A stretch of DNA of 8,248 nucleotides. Source: F1-20-MAGs119 sp041164425 (GTDB lineage Bacteria > Actinomycetota > Acidimicrobiia > Acidimicrobiales > Ilumatobacteraceae). This document shows, one piece after another, positions 1 through 5,418 of the stretch (positions are counted from its first letter, which is position 1; every line of letters begins with the position of its first letter). Both the position numbers and the translations under genes were made by a program. Where the stretch lies: the NCBI GenBank assembly GCA_041164425.1, contig JBEAPO010000052.1, positions 1 through 8,248 on the forward strand, in the 5' to 3' direction. The notes under the pieces are model-generated. The model was not told the DNA's origin, did not search any database, and worked only from the letters and a program-made list of their open reading frames with translations.

Positions 1-533
1 AGTTCCTGTGTCAGCTTCAACATCCGCGGATAATCGGATTCCGGAAGCCCGAGGATGGCGAGAATGACGTTCAGTGGAAGCGGCATCGCAATGTCGCGAG
101 CGAAATCGCACTCGCCTCCGAGTTCGACCATTCGATCGACCGACGCTCGGGCCAATCCGGCCAGACGTTGGTCAAGCCTCGCCAGACTCTTCGGAAGGAA
201 CCAATCGGACGTGACACCTCGCAATGCCCTGTGCTCAGGATCGTCGACGTGGATGAGTGTGCGGAGCAGGTTGCCGTTCTTGGCAACACGCTCGTCGTCG
301 GCTTTCGTTCCGAGCACGGCGCGCGGCTCGTTACGGAAGACGTTGTTTCGCAACTCGACCGACAACACATCGGCGTGGCGCGTGACCGCATGGAACGGAT
401 TGAAGTTGTCATGCTCGACCAGGTGCACCGGATCTCGGCGCCGGAGCACCGCGCAGGCCTCGTTAAACAGCTGCTCATCTGCGTAAGCGGACGGCGTGAC
501 GAATACCTGACCGGCTTCCTTGACTGACAACAC
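1..533 (-). CDS. Cytochrome P450, N-terminal part (truncated by window edge)
   Basis: This is the first 177 codons of a bacterial cytochrome P450, a soluble haem-thiolate monooxygenase. The frame reads VLSVKEAGQVFVTPSAYADE near the start. Typical early P450 landmarks follow: 'DPVHLVEHDNFNPFHAVTRHADV' split over residues 34-56 (beta-1 sheet region), and the helix-C signature D-D-P-E-H-R-A-L-R at about 97-105, whose H101/R105 normally contact the haem propionates. 'LPLNVILAILGLPESDYPRM' is the helix E/F region. The I-helix oxygen-binding motif, ExxR and haem-ligand Cys lie beyond the left edge and cannot be checked. A GTG start at 533 is chosen because GGCGGGGG lies 7 nt upstream; the next start, TTG, follows immediately. 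It is the last gene seen in the minus operon, 44 nt after the Rieske gene. Family membership is confident; the CYP family number and substrate are unknown. Confidence 0.88.
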   Translation of the reverse strand, partial: MLSVKEAGQVFVTPSAYADEQLFNEACAVLRRRDPVHLVEHDNFNPFHAVTRHADVLSVELRNNVFRNEPRAVLGTKADDERVAKNGNLLRTLIHVDDPEHRALRGVTSDWFLPKSLARLDQRLAGLARASVDRMVELGGECDFARDIAMPLPLNVILAILGLPESDYPRMLKLTQE

Positions 534-540
534 GATCGAA

Positions 541-548
541 CCCCCGCC
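541..548 (-). promoter_or_regulatory. Ribosome binding site of the P450 gene
   Basis: GGCGGGGG on the minus strand, 7 nt before the GTG at 533. It decides the start, since no ATG is available nearby. It lies in the 44-nt gap after the Rieske stop codon, so the P450 appears to have its own translation signal within the operon. Confidence 0.55.
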
Positions 549-577
549 GTCCAGATTAGTCGGCGGTCTGGCGTTGC

Positions 578-2035
578 TCAGTCGAGCTGAGCGCCAACTC
601 GATGCGGATCGAGAACATCGAGACTCTTGCCGTCGGCGCGAAGCCCCGCTTCGATGTATGTGTCGAGCAGCTTGTGGAAGTGACGCAAGCGCCCTTCCAT
701 GTAGTTGGCGTAGGTGACCGTCTTCTTGCCAGTGGACTTCAATCCCTGTTGCACGAATGGCACGTTCGACATGTCTTGTTCGAAAACATCAGCGAGTCCG
801 GCCATGCCGGGTGCCTCGGCCCAACGCTGCTCGCGTCGCAAGCGCGTCGTTGGCGCGGGATCAGGCTTCGGCTCGTTGTCGGGCACGGCGACCATGCGGA
901 TCACGTCCATGAAGGCCGTGTCGGGTGTGCGACCCGGACGCCAGCGGTACATGAGTGGCTGACCGATCCCGGCCCATGGGGCGAAAGCGGGGAAGAGGTG
1001 ATACAGAACCGCATCGAGGATCTCGGCGTCGGAATAGTTGTCGAGGTTCGCGCGGAACATTGCGGACATGCGCTGACGGAACGTCTCTGCGACGTATGCG
1101 CGAGCCTCTATACCGGCTGGCACCTCGGGTCGTGTCTGGTCGGAATACCCGCGACTGCGACTGGAGAACGCCACGAACTCTTCGGCAATGGTTTCTTCGG
1201 ACAACGTCTCGAGAATGTGCGGTGACTGGACCCCGAACGGGTTGAAGAAACGCGAGACCTCCGGGTTGTCGGGGTAGATGGAGTATTCGCTGTTCTCATC
1301 GCCACAGAAGGGAACGATCTGCGGATGAGTCACAAGAACGTGATAGCCCTCGCTGAAAGCCTCCATGAGGACCTTCCAGTTGCACTCGACTTCCTTGACC
1401 GCGTGGAATGCCTTGTAACGCTTGGAGAGGGGGAACTCCTTGAAGTGTTCGATCATCTTCGCGGCATATTCCTCGAATGGCTTTGCGTTGTGGTCGAAGT
1501 TGATGAAAACCAGTCCGTCCCATGTCGCAACCCTCGCCTGTGGCAGGCATGTCGGCTTCGAGCCGTGGACGAACTGCGGAAAGTCCCATGACCCTGGGAC
1601 ATTGACCAAATCACCCTTGTTGTCCCACTCCCATCCGTGGAAGGGGCAGACGAACGAGTCGACGCGACCCTCGTCATCGGCAAGACGAGTCCCCCGGTGC
1701 ATGCACGCATTGTGCAGTGCGCGAATCTGGCCGTCCTTTCCACGAATGATGATCAATGACTCGTCCGCCACGTCGTACACCACGTGTGAACCGGGTTCGC
1801 GAATTTCATCCTCCAGGCACGCAAACTGCCACGTCTTCATCCAGACGTATTGCTTCTCCAGCGCGGCAAACTCGGGGGAGGTGAATCGTGATTTCGGTAC
1901 TTCTTCGGAGCCGACGTAAGGGCTCGCGAAGTCGAGAAATGCTTTCGGAACGGGGCGCGTGTCGCTCTTCAGGATGTCCTGAACTTTCGCACCCCGAGAT
2001 TGGGAGACGCCCGGGTCGTTGTCGACTGCGGTCAT
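578..2035 (-). CDS. Rieske [2Fe-2S] non-haem iron oxygenase, alpha (catalytic) subunit
   Basis: A 485-residue ring-hydroxylating oxygenase large subunit. It should use electrons from a reductase/ferredoxin to activate O2 for dihydroxylation, monooxygenation or demethylation. The Rieske domain spans about 65-175, with cluster ligands C111-x-H113 and C130-x2-H133 (motifs CMHRGTRL and CPFHGWEW). The catalytic domain shows 'NWKVLMEAFSEGYHVLVTH': H232 and H237 are the mononuclear iron histidines, and D421 in 'FEQDMSNVPFVQQGLKS' is the likely carboxylate ligand. The bridging acid before H232, Asp205 in naphthalene dioxygenase, is Glu229 here. The ATG at 2035 is preceded by AAGGAG. The gene follows the EthD gene by 22 nt and precedes a P450. 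No beta subunit, ferredoxin or reductase gene is seen, so it may be an alpha-only enzyme or borrow partners encoded elsewhere. Family is certain; substrate is unknown. Confidence 0.95.
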   Translation of the reverse strand: MTAVDNDPGVSQSRGAKVQDILKSDTRPVPKAFLDFASPYVGSEEVPKSRFTSPEFAALEKQYVWMKTWQFACLEDEIREPGSHVVYDVADESLIIIRGKDGQIRALHNACMHRGTRLADDEGRVDSFVCPFHGWEWDNKGDLVNVPGSWDFPQFVHGSKPTCLPQARVATWDGLVFINFDHNAKPFEEYAAKMIEHFKEFPLSKRYKAFHAVKEVECNWKVLMEAFSEGYHVLVTHPQIVPFCGDENSEYSIYPDNPEVSRFFNPFGVQSPHILETLSEETIAEEFVAFSSRSRGYSDQTRPEVPAGIEARAYVAETFRQRMSAMFRANLDNYSDAEILDAVLYHLFPAFAPWAGIGQPLMYRWRPGRTPDTAFMDVIRMVAVPDNEPKPDPAPTTRLRREQRWAEAPGMAGLADVFEQDMSNVPFVQQGLKSTGKKTVTYANYMEGRLRHFHKLLDTYIEAGLRADGKSLDVLDPHRVGAQLD

Positions 2036-2044
2036 AACGTGATT

Positions 2045-2050
2045 CTCCTT
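2045..2050 (-). promoter_or_regulatory. Ribosome binding site of the Rieske gene
   Basis: AAGGAG on the minus strand, 9 nt before the ATG at 2035. It is the strongest Shine-Dalgarno match in this operon, and it lies in the 22-nt gap after the EthD stop codon. Confidence 0.75.
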
Positions 2051-2057
2051 TGAACTC

Positions 2058-2408
2058 TCACCCGGTGGGGTTCACTTGGGTGTGCTCTTCCACAAACAAC
2101 CGTAAACGACCGCTGACATGGCTGAGCGAGTCGGATGCCACCTGCTTGCCCAGATCGGTGGCATAGGCCGCGTCGAAGGCCTCCCGACTGTCGAACCAGA
2201 GCTCGGAAACCCCGTCATAGGGGGAGTCGACCTGGCCCGGGCCGGAAACCAGGTTGAAGACGAGCCCCCGAAGACCGGGCAACTGCCGCGCGAGCGGGGC
2301 GTGCTCTTCGAGCCACCAGCGGCGGAAATCTTCCGGAGACTGATCGTCACCTCGGGACAGAAGGATGATTGCTTTGAACATGGGCTTCATGGACACGGCG
2401 AGGCTCAT
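2058..2408 (-). CDS. EthD-domain small protein (dimeric alpha-beta barrel fold)
   Basis: 116 residues, the usual size for an EthD-domain protein (ferredoxin-like dimeric alpha-beta barrel). The core starts at 'MFKAIILLSRGDDQSPEDFRRW', residues 10-31, followed by WLEEHAPLARQLPGL (about 32-46), where the conserved 'HxPL' His36 sits. 'DGVSELWFDSREAFDAAY' (65-82) is the other family hallmark. EthD is needed for the P450-dependent ethyl tert-butyl ether system, but its chemistry is unknown; relatives include muconolactone isomerase-like enzymes. The ATG at 2408 overlaps the upstream gene's stop as ATGA, arguing for translational coupling. Internal ATGs at 2390 and 2381 are alternative starts, and 2381 begins right at the domain. 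Being placed directly before a Rieske oxygenase and a P450, it may act on, or protect against, an oxygenated intermediate (inference). Confidence 0.88.
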   Translation of the reverse strand: MSLAVSMKPMFKAIILLSRGDDQSPEDFRRWWLEEHAPLARQLPGLRGLVFNLVSGPGQVDSPYDGVSELWFDSREAFDAAYATDLGKQVASDSLSHVSGRLRLFVEEHTQVNPTG

Positions 2409-2959
2409 GATCTTTTCGTGATGCGGTGTCCGGGGCGGCCACCGGTTGCGTAGACGAGCGCGATGACGATTTCGTCGGGATGAGGCGCGTCGTCGATGGC
2501 AAAGGAGGCAGCATCCATGTCGTCGAAGACCCAGATGTCGTCGCGGTTGGTCACGGGCATGGTGAGTCGGAAGCCCGCAGAGGCGACGACCTTGGTCGAT
2601 GGGATGATGGCCGCACCGCCTCCGATGGCTGCACGCACGGGGGCGCCGAACGTCGGGTGAATGAGTGCCGCGGCGTGCTCGGCCTCGCCGTTGAGACCGA
2701 CGATGGCTCCCTTGCCGTAAGCAGTGACCGCTTCGGGTGGCGCACCAAGCGCGTCGAGGCACCGTCGTGCCAGTTCAGCGGCCAGCTCGGGTGCTGCATC
2801 GATCAGCGGGTTCAGGTCCTCGACGTACCTGCCTGCAAACGGGTTGGTCACCACTGCTGCCGCTATTGCCCGTACAGAAGGCGCGGGCAGCGTACGACCG
2901 TGAATCGAGACCGTCTCCTCTCGACTAGCGAACCATTTACGCACCGAGACAGTTGGCAT
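2405..2959 (-). CDS. AA_synth family (DUF1185) protein
   Basis: 184 residues matching my memory of the 'amino acid synthesis' / DUF1185 family. Hallmarks are VRKW near the N-terminus (6-9, the family usually starts near here), NPFAGRYVEDL (39-49), 'YGKGAIVGLNGEAEHAAALI' (81-100), HPTFGAPVRAAIGGGAAIIP (101-120), then S-T-K and 'PHPDEIVIALVYATGGRPGH' near the end. Structures of this family have been solved, but to my knowledge no reaction is established. The invariant Lys83, Glu94, His95 and His101 could line a pocket (inference). It is the first gene of the minus operon. The ATG at 2959 has no Shine-Dalgarno but lies 7 nt from a TACTCT -10-like hexamer, fitting a leaderless mRNA; a GTG at V6 is an alternative. 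The 3' end overlaps the EthD start by 4 nt. Confidence 0.85.
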   Translation of the reverse strand: MPTVSVRKWFASREETVSIHGRTLPAPSVRAIAAAVVTNPFAGRYVEDLNPLIDAAPELAAELARRCLDALGAPPEAVTAYGKGAIVGLNGEAEHAAALIHPTFGAPVRAAIGGGAAIIPSTKVVASAGFRLTMPVTNRDDIWVFDDMDAASFAIDDAPHPDEIVIALVYATGGRPGHRITKRS

Positions 2960-2962
2960 GTG

Positions 2963-2980
2963 CGACAGAGTACTTTGTCG
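2963..2980. promoter_or_regulatory. Palindromic divergent promoter/operator
   Basis: CGACAGAGTACTTTGTCG is an inverted repeat in which 8 of 9 base pairs match; only 2968/2975 do not. Its centre (between 2971 and 2972) is equidistant from the divergent start codons at 2959 (minus) and 2984 (plus). On the plus strand TACTTT (2971-2976), and on the minus strand TACTCT (2972-2967), fit the TANNNT -10 pattern. Each ends 7 nt before a start codon, as expected for actinobacterial leaderless transcripts. No convincing -35 is seen on either side. A dimeric repressor site (TetR or GntR type) is an equally valid reading, and both could apply. Confidence 0.6.
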
Positions 2981-2983
2981 TCG

Positions 2984-4294
2984 GTGGGGAAGAGCGAGGG
3001 CAGAACGTGGCGGAATTGGGCCGGCAACCAGCGAGCTCTGCCGATCACGTGGCACACGGTTCGCTCGTCCCGGGAAGTTGTCGAGCGTGTCTCCGATGCG
3101 GTCGCTCGGAACCGTCGCGTGAAGGTCGTCGGCTCTGGCCACAGCTTCACGGCCGCGGCGGTCGCCGACGACGTGTTGATCGATCTTCGACATCTCGACG
3201 GCGTCGGGCGGGTCGATGAGGCAACGTGTGAGGTCGAGGTGGATGGTGGCGTCACCATCGCCGCGCTGAACGAAGCCCTTGCCGCGCAAGGCTGGGCTCT
3301 CGCCAACCTCGGAGACATCGCGTACCAGTCGATTGCCGGGGCGATTTCGACGTCGACGCACGGCACGGGTGTGGGTCTCACGGGGATTGCCGGTCAAGTG
3401 GTCGCCATCTCTTTGGTCGATGGCTGCGGGATCGAGCGACGGCTGACCACTGCCGATGGAGACGTTTTCAGGGCGGCAGTCGTCGGTGTCGGCGCGCTGG
3501 GGGTTATCACTTCGGTGCGGTTGCGTGTGGAGCCGTCTTTCGTCTTGGCGGCTGTCGAGAAGCCGATGAGGCTCGACGCGGTCATCGCGAACCTCGAAGA
3601 ATTCGTGGCGACCAATGATCACTTCGAGTTTTTCTGGATTCCTCACACGGATTGGGCGATCACCAAACGGAACAACAGATTCGATGGTCCCGCCTCACCG
3701 ATGCCGAGGGCGCGTGAGTGGTGGCAGAAATCGTTTCTCGAGAACACCGCCTTTGGTGCAGTGTGCCGGCTGGGACGCGCGGTGCCGTCGCTCATCCCTC
3801 GGCTGGCAACTGCCCTACCCGGGTCGGGAGAGGTGTCGTATTCGAACGTCAGCTACAAGGTGTTCGCGAGTCCACGTCGGGTGCGGTTCGTAGAGATGGA
3901 ATACGCATTGCCGCGCGAGGCGTGCGCCGACGCGTTGACCGAGGTTCGTCGCATGATCGACGCAAAAGGTCTGCGCATCAGCTTCCCTGTGGAGGTGCGG
4001 TTCACCGCGCCCGACGACCTTCTCTTGTCGACCGCACAGGGCCGTGATTCGGCCTACATCGCGGTGCACATGTACAAGGGCACACCGTTCGACGATTACT
4101 TCCGCTCGGTCGAAGCAATAATGCGTGCTCACGGCGGGCGACCTCACTGGGGGAAGATGCACTACCTCGGCGCCGCGGATCTCGCTCCGCTGTACCCCGA
4201 CTGGGAGACGTTCCTCGGGGTTCGGAAGAGTTTCGACCCGACCGGAACCTTCGTGAACGACTACGTGAGGCGCATTTTCGACGTTCACGACTAA
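2984..4294 (+). CDS. FAD-linked aldono-lactone oxidase/dehydrogenase (L-gulono-1,4-lactone type)
   Basis: 436 residues of the VAO/PCMH flavoprotein superfamily with an ALO C-terminal domain. The enzyme is expected to oxidise an aldonolactone (gulono-, galactono- or arabinono-lactone) or related polyol. The FAD-binding half has WRNWAGNQ near the start, VVGSGHSFT (48-56, where His53 is the position that carries covalent FAD in some relatives), 'YQSIAGAISTSTHGTGVG' (114-131) and GALGVIT (170-176). The C-terminal half has FPVEVRFTAPDD (334-345) and the family HWGK (388-391). It strongly resembles the mycobacterial L-gulono-lactone dehydrogenase, which uses cytochrome c rather than O2. The GTG start at 2984 is chosen for homology length and a -10-like TACTTT 7 nt upstream; no Shine-Dalgarno is present. 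TTG 2975 and GTG 2960 are alternatives. The frame stays open far upstream, but that part is antisense to the DUF1185 gene. Confidence 0.88.
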   Translation: MGKSEGRTWRNWAGNQRALPITWHTVRSSREVVERVSDAVARNRRVKVVGSGHSFTAAAVADDVLIDLRHLDGVGRVDEATCEVEVDGGVTIAALNEALAAQGWALANLGDIAYQSIAGAISTSTHGTGVGLTGIAGQVVAISLVDGCGIERRLTTADGDVFRAAVVGVGALGVITSVRLRVEPSFVLAAVEKPMRLDAVIANLEEFVATNDHFEFFWIPHTDWAITKRNNRFDGPASPMPRAREWWQKSFLENTAFGAVCRLGRAVPSLIPRLATALPGSGEVSYSNVSYKVFASPRRVRFVEMEYALPREACADALTEVRRMIDAKGLRISFPVEVRFTAPDDLLLSTAQGRDSAYIAVHMYKGTPFDDYFRSVEAIMRAHGGRPHWGKMHYLGAADLAPLYPDWETFLGVRKSFDPTGTFVNDYVRRIFDVHD

Positions 4295-4303
4295 TGTCGC
4301 ATC

Positions 4304-5383
4304 ATGTCCAACGTTGCCATTCCCTCCGACATTTCCGAAGTAACGGCCAAGTGGCTCGAAGAAGCGCTGCGAACCGGCGGAAAGACACCCACCGGCAGTA
4401 TCAGTTCCATCGATCTGTCGCAGATCGGCGAAGGAATCGGCGTGATGGGCGAGATCTACCGCGCGAACATCACTTACGCCGACGGTTCGGGTCCGTCGTC
4501 GGTCGTCGTCAAGTTGCCGTCGCGCGCCGAGGCGAACCGCGAGCAGGGAATCTCGCTCGGGATGTACGAGGCCGAAGTCAACTTCTACACGAAGTGTGCC
4601 GACCGAACCGTCGCCTTCGTTCCGGAGGCGTACTTCGCCGCCATCGAGTCCGGTACGGCCAACTTCGTGATCGTGATGGAGGACATGGCCGGCCTGACGA
4701 TGGTCTCGCAGATCGAGGGGATGTCCGACGCTCAGACGATCGCGGCGATCGATTCGCTCGCCGCGGTTCACGCCAGTTGGTGGGGTAAAGCCGACGATCC
4801 CGCGATTGCGTGGGCACCCAGCACGGTGCACGAGCGCATCCAGGCGTTTGCCCAGATGTGGCCCGCTTTGTGGCAGATGTTCCAGCCCAATTTCGGTCAC
4901 ATGCTTTCCTCCGAGGGGCTTGCGCTCGGTGAGTGGATCACGACGAACTACTGGCGTGCCTGTGAAGAGTTCTCCAAGGCGCCATGGACCATGCTGCACC
5001 TCGACTATCGCGTCGACAATCTGATGTTCGACCGCGATCGCGTCGCCGTGATCGACTGGCAAAGTTTGGGTCGTGGGCCTGCTGCTTATGACCTGGCTTA
5101 TTTGTTGGGCGGCAGCGTGACGGTCGAAGCTCGTCGTCAGAACGAAGAGCGGTGGGTGAGTCACTACCTCGGAGCCCTGCGTAAGGGAGGTGTCGAATAC
5201 CCCGCCGACTCGTTCTGGAGGGACTACCGGCTTGCTCACGTGATCGGCGGCACCTCGACCGCGGTTCTCACCGGTGCTACCTTCGACCTCGGCAATGAGC
5301 GAGGCAAACAACTGATCGCGTCGATGGCCGAGCGACACTTTGCTGCGGCCGTCGACCTCAAAGGTCGCGACCTATTCGATTAA
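4304..5383 (+). CDS. APH/ecdysteroid-kinase-like phosphotransferase
   Basis: A 359-residue kinase-fold protein of the aminoglycoside phosphotransferase / EcKinase-like clan, which transfers phosphate from ATP to a hydroxyl of a small molecule. Visible elements are VVVKLP (Lys70, ATP-anchoring lysine), E89/E91 as candidate partner glutamates, and the hinge-like FVIVMEDM (121-128). The catalytic loop is LHLDYRVDNLMF, with His232, Asp234 and Asn239. The metal-binding IDWQ has Asp251, followed by GRGPAAYDLAYLL. No signal peptide or membrane segment is seen, so it is probably cytosolic. The ATG lies 9 nt after the lactone oxidase stop with no good Shine-Dalgarno, so re-initiation from the upstream gene is likely and the two form an operon. 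The substrate is unknown. Pairing with a sugar-lactone-type flavoenzyme suggests a hydroxylated or sugar-like substrate (inference). An antibiotic-resistance role is not supported by context. Confidence 0.88.
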   Translation: MSNVAIPSDISEVTAKWLEEALRTGGKTPTGSISSIDLSQIGEGIGVMGEIYRANITYADGSGPSSVVVKLPSRAEANREQGISLGMYEAEVNFYTKCADRTVAFVPEAYFAAIESGTANFVIVMEDMAGLTMVSQIEGMSDAQTIAAIDSLAAVHASWWGKADDPAIAWAPSTVHERIQAFAQMWPALWQMFQPNFGHMLSSEGLALGEWITTNYWRACEEFSKAPWTMLHLDYRVDNLMFDRDRVAVIDWQSLGRGPAAYDLAYLLGGSVTVEARRQNEERWVSHYLGALRKGGVEYPADSFWRDYRLAHVIGGTSTAVLTGATFDLGNERGKQLIASMAERHFAAAVDLKGRDLFD

Positions 5384-5418
5384 TCGTTCGAACTGATCGC
5401 TAGAGCTGTTTGCGGTTC

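Noticed and set aside
168..527. Plus-strand open frame opposite the P450
   Set aside because: It is the antisense of the P450 N-terminal region, where minus-strand helix-C and beta-1 landmarks are clear.
2409..2762. Upstream in-frame extension of the EthD frame to an ATG at 2762
   Set aside because: The added residues are Arg/His-rich and out of frame with DUF1185 coding on the same strand. The EthD domain starts at about 2381, and the ATGA junction at 2408 is a better start.
2426..2983. Upstream in-frame extension of the lactone oxidase gene back to an ATG at 2426
   Set aside because: The extension is wholly antisense to the conserved DUF1185 gene, encodes Arg/Cys/Gly-rich low-quality sequence, and homologues begin near the WRNWAGNQ segment at 3008.
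3815..5338. Long open frame on the minus strand, opposite the lactone oxidase and kinase genes
   Set aside because: It is a GC-rich antisense shadow spanning two well-conserved plus-strand genes and their junction. Its translation shows no recognisable domain and it has no ribosome binding site.
4304..5383. Reading the phosphotransferase as an aminoglycoside resistance gene
   Set aside because: It shares the kinase fold and catalytic loop only. Its sequence and position behind a metabolic flavoenzyme fit the broad EcKinase-like metabolic group.
5384..5418. Possible bidirectional terminator between the convergent kinase and Mo subunit genes
   Set aside because: The 35-nt gap shows only a weak GAAC/GTTC pairing with a large loop and no U-tract. 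No supportable intrinsic terminator was found.
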